Origin: Nocardioides marmotae
Lineage (GTDB): Bacteria > Actinomycetota > Actinomycetes > Propionibacteriales > Nocardioidaceae
Assembly (NCBI RefSeq): GCF_013177455.1
Contig: NZ_CP053660.1
Span: 310,001 to 374,000, forward strand
Length of the DNA stretch: 64,000 bases
Direction of reading: 5' to 3'
Shown here: positions 28,907-37,596 of the stretch, one piece after another
Layout of the letters: each line of letters opens with the position of its first letter
Position numbering within the stretch: position 1 is the stretch's first letter
The notes under the pieces: generated by a model
The model's database searches: none
The model's input: the letters and a program-made list of their open reading frames with translations, nothing else
What the model was told of the DNA's origin: nothing
Position numbers and translations under genes: made by a program

Positions 28907-29635
28907 CTAGGAGGTCGAGCCGGTGGTCTGCTCGCTGATCGCGCGGGCCGCGTCGAGCAGGCGCGGGCGCAGGGACTCCAGCTCCTCGGGCGGCAGCTGG
29001 TCGACACCGGCGCCGATCGCGAGCGCGGCGACGACGCGACCGCCGTTCCCGGTGATGATCGTCGCGCCGGCCGCGAGACCGACCTCCTGCTCGTTGGCCG
29101 AGGTGGCCCAGTGCTCGGCGCGCACGCGCGAGAGGTACTCCTCGGTGGGCACCGGGCGGCCGTCCTCGGCCAGCCGCTGCAGCACCTGATCGCGCACCGG
29201 GGCGGGGCTGAAGGCGAGCAGGACCTTGCCGGTCGCGCCGATCCCGAGGGGGAGCGCCTGGCCCACCGGGATGGGCGGCAGCAGGGTCGTGGGGCCGCGG
29301 TGGGCGGCGATGCACACCCGGTGGTCGCCCTGGAGGACGTGGAGGTTGACGCTCTTGCCGGTCTCGTCGCGCAGGCGCCGCATGTGCGGCTCGGCCACGC
29401 CCTTGATGTCGTAGCTGAGCTCGGCGGCCAGCCCCCAGGTGAGGAGCCGGGCCCCCAGCAGGAAGTGCCCGTTGTCGTCGCGGCGCAGGATGTCGAGCTC
29501 GACGAGGTCGGCGAGCAGCCGGTGGGCCGAGGAGCGGGGGATGGCCAGGGCGCTCGCGACGTCGGCGAGCCGGACGGGGCCGTGCGCGCGGGCGATCAGG
29601 TCGAGGGCCTGGGTCGCCTTGGCGATGACGGCCAC
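28907..29635 (-). CDS. IclR-family transcriptional regulator 1
   Basis: A 242-residue IclR regulator with a winged helix at the start (KATQALDLIARAHGPVRLADVASALAIPRSSAHRLLADL) and an IclR effector domain (about 75-240) with PVGQALPLGIGATGKVLLAFSP and ALAIGAGVDQL. The GTG begins 1 nt after the stop of the upstream IclR gene and has no clear ribosome binding site, so translation is probably coupled. Two IclR genes in tandem at the head of a catabolic operon suggest two signals or a heteromer. Confidence 0.9.
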   Translation of the reverse strand: MAVIAKATQALDLIARAHGPVRLADVASALAIPRSSAHRLLADLVELDILRRDDNGHFLLGARLLTWGLAAELSYDIKGVAEPHMRRLRDETGKSVNLHVLQGDHRVCIAAHRGPTTLLPPIPVGQALPLGIGATGKVLLAFSPAPVRDQVLQRLAEDGRPVPTEEYLSRVRAEHWATSANEQEVGLAAGATIITGNGGRVVAALAIGAGVDQLPPEELESLRPRLLDAARAISEQTTGSTS

Positions 29636-29636
29636 G

Positions 29637-30530
29637 TCAGGCGGGAGGTCGAGGGCTCGTGGCGCGCCCGCCACGGGTCGCCTCGAGGACCGCGTCGACG
29701 GCGTCGTCCTCGGCGTCGCCGGCTGCGCGCAGCGCGGCGGAGATCTCCTGGGCGGTCGTGCGCGCGAGTCGCCCGAGGGCCACGGGCGGGTGCTGGCCGC
29801 GACGGCCACCGATGAGGACGCAGGTGTTCACCTGCTGATCCTCGCCGAAGACCGGGGCCGCTGCCCAGACCCACGGGTCGCGGAGCTCCGCCCGTGCCGA
29901 GCCCGAGCCCGGAGCGGGGGCCGCGGGGGACGAGGAGACGGCGGCGGACGGGGAGGGCGCGGGGGAGTGGGCGAACCCGAGCTGGCGCACCTGGGCGAGC
30001 TCGCGGCGCCAGGCGAACTCGGCCTCCGGGCGGGCGGGACGGCCGGTGGGGGCGGGGAGCCGGGTCTCGAGCGGGCCGCCCCAGGCGAGCAGCGCGAGGC
30101 CACCGGGGTGGGTGGCCAGGGCGGGCGAGCCCAGCTGCTCCCAGACGGCGACGGTGCCGCGGCCGGCGATCTTGTCGATGACGCGCAGGCGCTCCCCGTC
30201 GTGGGTGGCCAGCGCGACCGGCAGGCGGGTGGTCGCGTGGAGGTCGATGAGCGCGGGCCGCGCGCAGTCGCGCAGCAACCGGACGTCGGGGACGCCGTGC
30301 CCGAGCTGCCACAGCCGCGGGCCCAGGCGGTAGCGCCCGCGGGCGCTGCGCTCGATCGCGCCGTGCTCGGCGAGGGCGGCGAGCATCCGGTGGACGGTGG
30401 CGGGCGGGAGACCGGTCGCGGTGCAGATCTCCGCGACGGAGGACTCCGGCTGGTCGCCGACGAAGCAGCCCAGGATGTCGAAGGCTCGTGCCAGCACTCC
30501 GCGCTTGCCGTTCACCTCGCTCAAGGTCAC
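29637..30530 (-). CDS. IclR-family transcriptional regulator 2
   Basis: A 297-residue IclR regulator. The winged helix is VLARAFDILGCFVGDQPESSVAEICTATGLPPATVHRMLAAL, and the effector domain starts near residue 75. A low-complexity Pro/Ala/Ser insert (about 185-210) interrupts the effector domain, which makes it longer than the usual 250 residues. The GTG start has GGGAGGGG before it. It faces the ABC transporter genes across a 268-bp gap with an IclR-like palindrome, so it probably controls both arms of the island and itself. Confidence 0.9.
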   Translation of the reverse strand: MTLSEVNGKRGVLARAFDILGCFVGDQPESSVAEICTATGLPPATVHRMLAALAEHGAIERSARGRYRLGPRLWQLGHGVPDVRLLRDCARPALIDLHATTRLPVALATHDGERLRVIDKIAGRGTVAVWEQLGSPALATHPGGLALLAWGGPLETRLPAPTGRPARPEAEFAWRRELAQVRQLGFAHSPAPSPSAAVSSSPAAPAPGSGSARAELRDPWVWAAAPVFGEDQQVNTCVLIGGRRGQHPPVALGRLARTTAQEISAALRAAGDAEDDAVDAVLEATRGGRATSPRPPA

Positions 30531-30569
30531 CCCTCCCGCCGTGCCGATCGCGTCGGACGTTCAACATAG

Positions 30570-30603
30570 TGGAACGCGTTCCATCATTTCGGAACGCGTG
30601 TGA
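30570..30603. promoter_or_regulatory. Operator with palindrome TGGAACGCGTTCCA and a half-repeat
   Basis: The 14-bp palindrome at 30570-30583 and a partial copy (GGAACGCGTGTGA) at 30591-30603 lie 40 bp before the IclR gene and about 200 bp before the binding-protein gene. It resembles the IclR box TGGAA-N5-TTCCA. It also fits the KstR pattern TnnAACnnGTTnnA; the adjacent IclR genes make IclR control more likely. Confidence 0.6.
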
Positions 30604-30798
30604 CGCACGCTAAAGCACCCGCGACGGCTCTCCGCAACCGCCGTGGCCTCGCGAAAGGCAAATTCCGGCTGGTGAGGGATCGGGCCACGGGGCTGCTGGT
30701 CCTTGCGATGGTGGTCACACCTCGTCGCCGCCGTATCCGGCCGCGCACGACCCGCTCTCGGGCTTCTCCAGCAGCTCACACCTAAGGACGTCACACCC

Positions 30799-31764
30799 AT
30801 GGCACAGCCGCGCCTCCGCGCCCTCGCCGCGACCGCCGTCGCGCTGCTCGTCTCGACCTCGGCCTGCTCCTCCGCCGAGGGGGAGGACTCCTCCGAAAGC
30901 TCGGTCCAGGTGAGCGTCTTCCCGTCGTTCAACGGCCTGCCGACCTTCGCCGCGCAGGAGACCGACATCTTCGGCGACCACGACCTCGAGGTCGAGATCA
31001 GCACGGCCAAGACCGCCTCGGAGATGGTCCCGCAGGTCGTCGGCGGGAAGGTCGACTTCGCGCTCCTCGACGCGGCGACCTCGCTGGTGGCCGCGGCCCA
31101 GGGCGTCGACCTGGTCTTCGTCGCCGCGGGCACCGAGGGCGGGATCCCCGAGGGCCAGGAGGAGTTCTCCTTCGCCAACGTGTGGGTCGCCGAGGACTCC
31201 GACATCGAGGACATGAGCGACCTGTCCGGCAAGACCATCGGCATCCCGCAGATCAAGAGCCTCCCGTGGGTCGACGTGCGCTCCACGGTCGACGCGGCCG
31301 GCGGCGACAGCTCGACGATCGAGTTCGTCGAGACCCCCGACACCCTCGCCGCGCTGAAGTCCGGCCAGGTCGACGCGGTCACCACGAGCGAGCCCGCCGG
31401 CTCGGTCGAGAAGGCCGCCGGCGTGCTGCGCACCCTCGGCCCGGTCAACTCCGGCGGAGGCGGCGTCGCCTACCTCTGGGTGACCACGCGCGCCTTCGCC
31501 GAGGCCAACCCCGACACGGTCGAGGCCTTCGCCGAGGCGATCAACGAGGCGGGCGGCACCCTCAACGAGGACCGCGACCTGCTCGTCGACACCGCGGTCG
31601 ACGTCGTGGGCGCCGACCGGGCGCTGCTGGAGAAGGCTTCCTACCCGACGTACGCCACCGAGCCGCTCGACGAGGCGGCCATCGGCGAGGCGGTCGACTA
31701 CCTCGACTCCTACGCGATGTTCGAGAAGGGCGCCCCGGACCCGGCCGACCTGGTCGCTCCCTGA
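30799..31764 (+). CDS. ABC transporter substrate-binding lipoprotein (NitT/TauT, NMT1-like)
   Basis: A 321-residue lipoprotein with lipobox STSAC after about 24 residues. The NMT1/SsuA-like binding fold shows SVFPSFNGLPTFAAQETDIFGDHDLEVEI-type start, PQVVGGKVDFALLDAATSL and DLSGKTIGIP. This class binds small organic anions such as sulfonates, nitrate, pyrimidine precursors or aromatic acids. The ATG at 30799 has AAGGA about 11 bases before it. It is the first of four transporter genes at the head of the plus-strand operon, so the cargo is probably the island's aromatic substrate. Confidence 0.9.
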   Translation: MAQPRLRALAATAVALLVSTSACSSAEGEDSSESSVQVSVFPSFNGLPTFAAQETDIFGDHDLEVEISTAKTASEMVPQVVGGKVDFALLDAATSLVAAAQGVDLVFVAAGTEGGIPEGQEEFSFANVWVAEDSDIEDMSDLSGKTIGIPQIKSLPWVDVRSTVDAAGGDSSTIEFVETPDTLAALKSGQVDAVTTSEPAGSVEKAAGVLRTLGPVNSGGGGVAYLWVTTRAFAEANPDTVEAFAEAINEAGGTLNEDRDLLVDTAVDVVGADRALLEKASYPTYATEPLDEAAIGEAVDYLDSYAMFEKGAPDPADLVAP

Positions 31765-31811
31765 CCGGCGCCCGTCCGGCCCGTCCCGTGCACCCCTGAG
31801 AAGAGGCACCC

Positions 31812-32609
31812 GTGACCCCGTCCACCCCCTCGGCCCGCCGGCGCGGCCGACGGCTCGTCTACCGCCTCGCCGCGATCCTGGTCGCGGTCGGCGTCTGGCA
31901 GCTGTTCGCCGCCGGCCCGGGCGCGAGCTCGGACTTCCCGTCGCCCGCGGCGACGGCCCGCTCGGCCGCCGACCTGGTGACGACCGGCGAGTACTGGAGC
32001 AACATCGGCCACTCGGTCACCACGGCGCTGATCGGCCTGGCCGTCGCGATCGTCGGCGGCCTGGTGATCGGCCTGCTCATCGGCGTCAGCCCCGCGGCCC
32101 GCCGCAGCACCCAGCTGCTGCTGGACTTCGGCCGCACGGTCCCGGCGATCGCGCTGCTGCCGCTGTTCCTGCTGCTCTTCGGGGCGACCCGGCAGCTCGG
32201 CGTGGTGCTCATCCTGGTCTCGGCCGTGTGGCCGGTCGTCATCCAGACCAGCTACGCCGTCGGCCAGATCTCCCCGCAGCTGAAGGTCGTCGCCCGCGCC
32301 TACCACCTCACCCGGTGGCACCGGCTGCGGTACGTCGTGGCGCCCTCGATGCTGCCCTTCGTCTTCGCCGGGTTGCGCATCGCAGCGACCCTCTCGCTGC
32401 TGATGGCGATCAGCTCGGAGTTCCTCGGCGGGTCCGACGGCATCGGCTACGTCCTGCTCCAGGCGATGCAGATCAACGACTCCGACCGGGCGTTCGTCTA
32501 CTCGATCACCGCCGCCCTCCTCGGCGTCCTGCTCAACCTCGTCTTCGTGCACCTGCAGCGCCGCGTCCTGTGGTGGCACTCCTCGGTCCGCACCGGAGGT
32601 GCCGCGTGA
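31812..32609 (+). CDS. ABC transporter permease (NitT/TauT type), subunit 1
   Basis: A 265-residue permease with about six transmembrane segments. The BPD_transp_1 EAA-like loop is seen in YAVGQISPQLKVVARAYHLTRWHRLRYVVAPSMLPFVFAG. The GTG at 31812 follows AGAAGAGG. Its end overlaps the next GTG (GTGA). It pairs with the next permease to form a heterodimeric channel. Confidence 0.9.
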   Translation: MTPSTPSARRRGRRLVYRLAAILVAVGVWQLFAAGPGASSDFPSPAATARSAADLVTTGEYWSNIGHSVTTALIGLAVAIVGGLVIGLLIGVSPAARRSTQLLLDFGRTVPAIALLPLFLLLFGATRQLGVVLILVSAVWPVVIQTSYAVGQISPQLKVVARAYHLTRWHRLRYVVAPSMLPFVFAGLRIAATLSLLMAISSEFLGGSDGIGYVLLQAMQINDSDRAFVYSITAALLGVLLNLVFVHLQRRVLWWHSSVRTGGAA

Positions 32610-33394
32610 ACCGAACCGTCAACGTCGTCAAGGCCGTCGGGTGGGAGCTGTGGCTCCCGTGCCTGCTCGTCGCCCTGTGGTGGGTGGCCAGCTCCGGCAG
32701 CACGTCGTTCTACTGGCCGGCGCTCTCGGAGATCGTCGCCCGGTTCGGCGACCTGTGGCTGCCCGACCACCTGCTCGAGGACGCCGTCCCGAGTCTGGTG
32801 CGGCTGGTCTCGGGCTTCGGCCTGGGCTTCGTCGTCGCGGTCGGCCTCGGCCTGCTGCTCGGCTCCGTGCCGGCGCTGGAGGACGCGACCCGTCCGCTCG
32901 TGGAGCTGATGCGCGCGCTGCCCAGCGTGGCGCTGCTGCCGATCATGATCCTGCTCCTCGGCACCGAGGACGACATGAAGGTCGTGACCATCGCCTTCGT
33001 GGCGACCTGGCCGATCCTGCTCAACACCGTCGAGGGCGTGCGGGGCGTCGAGCCCCTGCTGCACAGCGTCGCCGCGAGCTACCGGCTCAGCACCTGGCAC
33101 AAGATCCGGTACGTCGTGGTGCCCGCGGCGATGCCGCAGGTCTTCGCCGGCGCCCGGGTCGCGCTGTCGATGTCGGTCGTGGCGATGGTGCTCACCGAGA
33201 TGGTGGGCAGCCCCGGCGGCCTCGGCTACTTCGTCCTCGACTCCCAGCGCACGTTCGACATCGTCGCGATGTGGACCGGCCTGCTCGTCCTCGGCCTCAT
33301 CGGCTACGCCGCCAACAAGGCGTTCGGCCTCGTCGAGGCCGGCGTCCTGTCCTGGCACCGCGGTTACACCCAGCAGAAGGAAGACCAGCGATGA
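32606..33394 (+). CDS. ABC transporter permease (NitT/TauT type), subunit 2
   Basis: A 262-residue permease. The EAA-like loop is EGVRGVEPLLHSVAASYRLSTWHKIRYVVVPAAMPQVFAGARVAL, contacting the ATPase. The frame is open to 32228, but the GTG inside the previous stop (GTGA) fits the family length. Its stop overlaps the ATPase ATG (ATGA). It is paralogous to the preceding permease. Confidence 0.9.
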   Translation: MNRTVNVVKAVGWELWLPCLLVALWWVASSGSTSFYWPALSEIVARFGDLWLPDHLLEDAVPSLVRLVSGFGLGFVVAVGLGLLLGSVPALEDATRPLVELMRALPSVALLPIMILLLGTEDDMKVVTIAFVATWPILLNTVEGVRGVEPLLHSVAASYRLSTWHKIRYVVVPAAMPQVFAGARVALSMSVVAMVLTEMVGSPGGLGYFVLDSQRTFDIVAMWTGLLVLGLIGYAANKAFGLVEAGVLSWHRGYTQQKEDQR

Positions 33395-34200
33395 CCCAGC
33401 CCCTCGTCCACCCCACGCCTGCGGCCACGGACGCCGACGGCGCCGCCGTGCCGATCCTCCGGGTCCAGGGCCTCGGGCACCGCTACGGCGAGCGCCAGGT
33501 GCTCTCCGGCCTCGACTTCGAGGTCGCCCGCGGCGAGCTGATGTGCATCGTCGGGCCCTCCGGCGTCGGCAAGACCACGCTGCTGGAGTGCCTGACCGGC
33601 CTGCGCCGCCCCTCCGAGGGCACGGTCCTCTTCGACGGCGCGCCCATCGACAGCCCGCCGCGCGGCCTGGCGATCGTCTTCCAGGACTACGGCCGCTCGC
33701 TGATGCCGTGGCTGAGCGTCCTGGAGAACGTCACCCTGCCGCTGCGCTCCGCGGGCCTGGGCAAGAAGGAGCGGGAGCAGGCGGGCCGCGAGGCCCTCGC
33801 CGAGGTCGGCCTCGCCGACGCGACCGACTCCTACCCCTGGCAGCTCTCCGGCGGCATGCAGCAGCGCGTCGCGATCGCCCGCGCGCTGGCGTACCGCCCC
33901 TCCGCCGTGGTCATGGACGAGCCGTTCGCCTCCGTCGACGCCCAGACCCGGGCCGACCTCGAGGACCTGCTGCTGCGGGTGCGCGAGCACCTCGGCATCA
34001 CGGTCCTGCTCGTCACCCACGACATCGACGAGGCGGTCTACCTCTCCGACCGCGTGCTCGCCCTCGGGGGGAAGCCGGCGGGCATCCGCGAGATGCTCAC
34101 CGTCGACCTCCCCTCGCCCCGCGAGCAGGTCGCCACCAAGGCGCTGCCCGGCTTCGCCGAGCTGCGCAGCCGCGTCTACCGCCTGATCCGCCATGTCTGA
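33391..34200 (+). CDS. ABC transporter ATP-binding protein (NitT/TauT, SsuB-like)
   Basis: A 269-residue ATPase with Walker A (GPSGVGKTT), Q-loop (VFQDYGRSLMPWL), signature (LSGGMQQRVAIARAL), Walker B (AVVMDEPFASVD) and switch His (VTHDIDEAV). It overlaps the flavin reductase start by 8 bp, which ties transport and catabolism into one transcript. Confidence 0.93.
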   Translation: MTQPLVHPTPAATDADGAAVPILRVQGLGHRYGERQVLSGLDFEVARGELMCIVGPSGVGKTTLLECLTGLRRPSEGTVLFDGAPIDSPPRGLAIVFQDYGRSLMPWLSVLENVTLPLRSAGLGKKEREQAGREALAEVGLADATDSYPWQLSGGMQQRVAIARALAYRPSAVVMDEPFASVDAQTRADLEDLLLRVREHLGITVLLVTHDIDEAVYLSDRVLALGGKPAGIREMLTVDLPSPREQVATKALPGFAELRSRVYRLIRHV

Positions 34201-35395
34201 GGCGACGGTCGCGGCGGTCATCGACCCCGCGCGCTTCCGCGACACCCTCGGGCACTACCCGACCGGGGTCGCCCTGGTCACCGCGATGGTGCCGGAGGAC
34301 TCGGGTGCGGACGAGCCGGTCGGCATGGTCGTCGGCAGCTTCGTCTCGGTCTCCCTCGACCCGCCGCTGGTGGCCTTCCTGCCCGACCGTGAGTCGCGCA
34401 CGTTCGCCCGGCTGCGCCGCGCGGAGACCTTCTGCGTCAACGTGCTCGCGGCCGACCAGGCCGACCTCGTCGGCCGCTGGCGGGGCACGGAGTCCTTCGC
34501 CGACCTGGGGTGGAGCCTGTCGCCGGCCGGCAACCCGGTGCTGCCCGAGGCCGTCACCTGGATCGACTGCGGCTACCACGACCTCGTCGAGGCCGGCGAC
34601 CACTACATCGTGCTCGGCGACGTCCGCTCCCTCGAGGTGCAGCGCCCCACCTCGCCGCTGCTGTTCTTCCAGGGCGGCTTCGGCGGGTTCGCCCCGCCGT
34701 CGTTCCTGGCCCCGCCCGAGCACGACCTGATCCGCGCCGCCCGGATCAGTGAGGTCGCGCTCGCGCCCCTCGCCGCTCTCGCGGCCGGCGCGCAGGCCGA
34801 CGTCTCGCTACTGGCGCTGGTCGGCGACCACGACGTCGTCATCGCGACCGAGCGCGGGTCGGCCACGCCGTCCTACCTCGAGATCGGGCTGCGCCTGCCG
34901 GCGGTCCCGCCCTCCGGCTCGGTGCACCTCGAGCCCGGGGACGACGCGGCGATGGAGGCCTGGCTCGCCCGGCTGCCGCGGACCGACGAGGCCTCGCGGG
35001 AGCGCTGCGCGCAGCTGGCCCGTCGCGTCGCCGAGCAGGGCTACTCCCTCTCCCTGGTCGGGGAGGGCCCCGCCCAGGACGTGTGGCAGGACGTCACCCG
35101 CTACATCCACGGCGACCCCACCCCGCGCCGCCAGCGCCAGGTGCTCGCCATGCACCTGGACCACCTCGACTACTACGAGCCCGAGCTCGAGGCCGGGGCG
35201 TCGTACGACGTCCGGTCGATCACCGCCGCGGTCCCGCTGGGCGGCACCCCGCGGATGGCCGTCCGGCTGACGTTCCCCCCGGCCGGGGCCGACGCGGCCA
35301 CCGTCGCCCGCTGGGGCGCGGAGGTCCGCGAGCGGGCCGCCGAGGTCGCCGACCTCGTCCACGCCCGCTTCGGGGAGAACCGCGACCTCGGCTGA
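34193..35395 (+). CDS. Flavin reductase fused to an IclR-type effector domain
   Basis: A 400-residue two-domain protein. Residues 1-170 are a flavin reductase of the HpaC/HsaB type (HYPTGVALVTAM, GSFVSVSLDPPLVAFLP, FCVNVLA, LFFQGGFGGFAPP) that would supply FADH2 or FMNH2 to the HsaA-like hydroxylases. Residues 178-395 align by eye with the IclR ligand domain: LIRAARISEVALAPLAALA, DVVIATERG, EIGLRLPAVPPSGSVHL, VAEQGYSLSL, then an insert of about 45 residues and ITAAVPLGGTPRMAVRLTF. No DNA-binding helix is present. By analogy with the MarR-tailed reductase of p-hydroxyphenylacetate hydroxylase, the tail may sense the phenolic substrate; this is inference. Confidence 0.88.
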   Translation: MSEATVAAVIDPARFRDTLGHYPTGVALVTAMVPEDSGADEPVGMVVGSFVSVSLDPPLVAFLPDRESRTFARLRRAETFCVNVLAADQADLVGRWRGTESFADLGWSLSPAGNPVLPEAVTWIDCGYHDLVEAGDHYIVLGDVRSLEVQRPTSPLLFFQGGFGGFAPPSFLAPPEHDLIRAARISEVALAPLAALAAGAQADVSLLALVGDHDVVIATERGSATPSYLEIGLRLPAVPPSGSVHLEPGDDAAMEAWLARLPRTDEASRERCAQLARRVAEQGYSLSLVGEGPAQDVWQDVTRYIHGDPTPRRQRQVLAMHLDHLDYYEPELEAGASYDVRSITAAVPLGGTPRMAVRLTFPPAGADAATVARWGAEVRERAAEVADLVHARFGENRDLG

Positions 35396-35400
35396 GCCGG

Positions 35401-35475
35401 GCCGCGCACCGCACCGCACCCCCTCGCACCGCACCCGCACCACACCTCGCACCACACCCCGCACCACACAAGGAG
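35401..35475 (+). repeat. Low-complexity GCACC-rich spacer
   Basis: Irregular copies of GCACCGCACC and GCACCACACC fill the gap between the reductase stop and the dioxygenase start. AGGAGA at its end is the dioxygenase binding site. The transcript would be almost free of G and unstructured. Confidence 0.8.
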
Positions 35476-35479
35476 AACC

Positions 35480-36370
35480 ATGACCGCCCGCGTGACCGCT
35501 CTCGGCTACCTCCGGCTGACCGCCACCGACCTCGACGTGTGGGAGGACTTCGGCCAGCGGGTGCTGGGCCTGATGGCCATCCGCGAGAGCGCGGACCGGC
35601 TGCTGTTCCGGGCCGATGAGAAGCGCTACCGCCTCGAGGTCGTCCCGGCTCCGGCCGGTGCGGCGAAGGGCACGGTGCTCGCGGCCGGCTGGGAGACCCG
35701 CGGCGCCGCCGAGCTGGCGGAGCTCGAGGCGCGGCTGACCGCCGCCGGCTACGAGGTGACCCGCCCCGGGCCCGAGGTGGCCAAGGAGCGCGGCGTCACC
35801 GACTTGATCAGCTTCCGCGACCCCGACGACTGCTACGACCACGAGATCTTCTACGGCCTGGCCACCTCCTCGGTGCGGTTCGCCTCGCCGATCGGCGCGG
35901 AGTTCGTCGCCGGGCAGGAGGGCCTGGGCCACATCCTCCAGGTGGTCTCCGACCCCGAGCGCTACTGGACGCTGTTCACCGACGTGCTCGGCTTCGTGCT
36001 CTCCGACCACATCGACCTGACCCCGGAGCTGGCGGCGACGTTCCTGCACTGCAACCCGCGGCACCACTCCTTCGCCTTCACCCCGCAGGTGCCGGGCCGC
36101 CCGCTCGGCGTCGGCCACTTCATGCTCGAGGTCACCGACCTCGACGTCATCGGCCGGGCGCTGGAGCACATCGAGGAGGAGCCGCACCGGCTGCTCAAGA
36201 CCTTCGGCCGGCACAGCAACGACCGGATGACCAGCTTCTACCTGATCACCCCCTCCGACGTCGGCCTGGAGTTCGGCACCGGCGGGATCAAGATCGACGA
36301 CGCCACCTGGACGCCCACGCGCTACGACACCGCGCACTTCTGGGGCCACCACGCGGTCGACCACCACTGA
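35480..36370 (+). CDS. Extradiol ring-cleavage dioxygenase (VOC superfamily, HsaC/BphC-like)
   Basis: A 296-residue type I extradiol dioxygenase with two tandem VOC domain pairs. The Fe(II) ligands are H151 (GLGHILQVV), H213 (VGHFMLEV) and E264 (VGLEFGTGG), and the active-site His/Tyr are H196 (RHHSFAF) and Y254 (SFYLITPSDVGLE). The full set argues for activity: meta-cleavage of a catechol made by the hydroxylase to a 2-hydroxy-6-oxo acid, which the hydrolases would then split. It has a good AGGAGA site and follows the reductase gene. Confidence 0.94.
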   Translation: MTARVTALGYLRLTATDLDVWEDFGQRVLGLMAIRESADRLLFRADEKRYRLEVVPAPAGAAKGTVLAAGWETRGAAELAELEARLTAAGYEVTRPGPEVAKERGVTDLISFRDPDDCYDHEIFYGLATSSVRFASPIGAEFVAGQEGLGHILQVVSDPERYWTLFTDVLGFVLSDHIDLTPELAATFLHCNPRHHSFAFTPQVPGRPLGVGHFMLEVTDLDVIGRALEHIEEEPHRLLKTFGRHSNDRMTSFYLITPSDVGLEFGTGGIKIDDATWTPTRYDTAHFWGHHAVDHH

Positions 36371-36426
36371 GCCGTCCCGCACCGAGCGAACCACCCGAGC
36401 GACGTACCGAGAGACGAGAGAAGAAC

Positions 36427-37596
36427 ATGAGCAACCCCGTGCTGGACCGCGTCGTCGAGCTGGCCGACCTGCTGGAGCAGGACGGCCCGGTCTCCGAGGA
36501 GCTGGGGCGCGTCAGCGACCCCGTGGCTGCCGCGCTGCGTGAGGCGGGCGTCATCCGGATGCTGCAGCCCCAGGACTTCGGCGGCCACGAGGCGCACCCG
36601 ACCGACTTCATGCGCACCTGCTACGAGATCGGCCAGCACCACGGCGCGGCGGGCTGGATCGCCGGCGTCGTCGGCGTGCACCCCCACGAGCTCGCGCAGG
36701 GCACCCGCCAGCTCCAGGAGGAGCTGTGGGCCGAGGACCCCGACACCTGGATCGCCTCGCCGTACGCCCCGATCGGGCGGGCGCGGCCGGTCGAGGGTGG
36801 CTACATCTTCAACGGCCGCTGGCCCTTCTCCTCCGGCACCGACCACTGCCAGTGGGTGATGATCGGCGGCCTGATCACCGACCAGGAGGGCAACGTCGCC
36901 GACCGGGAGCCGATCCACTTCGTGCTGCCGCGCAGCGACTACACGATCGACCACGACTCCTGGGACGTCATGGGCCTGCGGGGCACCGGCTCCAAGGACA
37001 TCGTGGTCAAGGACGCCTTCGTCCCCGAGCACCGGCTGATCCGCACCAACCCGGTCACCGACGGCAGCGCCGAGCTGCCGGAGGTGCGGGACATCCCGCT
37101 GTACCGGATGCCCCGGAACGTGGTGTTCTCCGGCGCGATCACGACCGCCACGATCGCGCTCGCCCAGGGCACGCTCGCGTCGTACGTCGCGTGGACGCGG
37201 CAGCGCAGCAGCCGCTTCGGCTCGGCCAGCACCGACCCGTTCCAGCTCTCCGAGCTCGGTCCCGCGGCCGCCGACATCGACGCCAGCATCGGCCACGTCC
37301 TCCACGACATGGACCGCGCCTTCGACATCGTCTCCTCCGGGCGGCTGCTGACGCTCTCCGAGCGCGCCGAGATCCGCCGCAACCAGGTCGCGGCCTCGCA
37401 CCGCGCCGCGGAGGCCGCGGACCGGATCTTCAAGGTCAGCGGCGGGTCGCAGCTGCACGCGAAGAACCCCATGCAGCGGATGTGGCGCGACTGCCAGAGC
37501 GCGCTGCACCACGTGCAGAACTACGCCGGCCCGCTGTTCCAGGCCTACGGCATGGACCACTTCGGTGGCCAGATGCCCGCGGCGGTGAAGGTCTGA
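36427..37596 (+). CDS. HsaA-like flavin-dependent monooxygenase, copy 2
   Basis: A 389-residue paralog of the 25230 protein, with the same landmarks: VGVHPHELAQG, DPDTWIASPYAPIGRARPVEG, GRWPFSSGTDHCQW and LRGTGSKDIVVKDAFVP. It should be the oxygenase half of a phenol ortho-hydroxylase, with FADH2 from the 34193 reductase. The stop overlaps the next start by one base (TGATG). Two copies in one island suggest two hydroxylation steps or two substrates. Confidence 0.9.
   Translation: MSNPVLDRVVELADLLEQDGPVSEELGRVSDPVAAALREAGVIRMLQPQDFGGHEAHPTDFMRTCYEIGQHHGAAGWIAGVVGVHPHELAQGTRQLQEELWAEDPDTWIASPYAPIGRARPVEGGYIFNGRWPFSSGTDHCQWVMIGGLITDQEGNVADREPIHFVLPRSDYTIDHDSWDVMGLRGTGSKDIVVKDAFVPEHRLIRTNPVTDGSAELPEVRDIPLYRMPRNVVFSGAITTATIALAQGTLASYVAWTRQRSSRFGSASTDPFQLSELGPAAADIDASIGHVLHDMDRAFDIVSSGRLLTLSERAEIRRNQVAASHRAAEAADRIFKVSGGSQLHAKNPMQRMWRDCQSALHHVQNYAGPLFQAYGMDHFGGQMPAAVKV

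Noticed and set aside
30600..30785. A 61-codon GTG frame in the divergent gap (basic peptide)
   Set aside because: There is no ribosome binding site, it overlaps the operator half-site, and it is Arg-rich as expected of random high-GC sequence.
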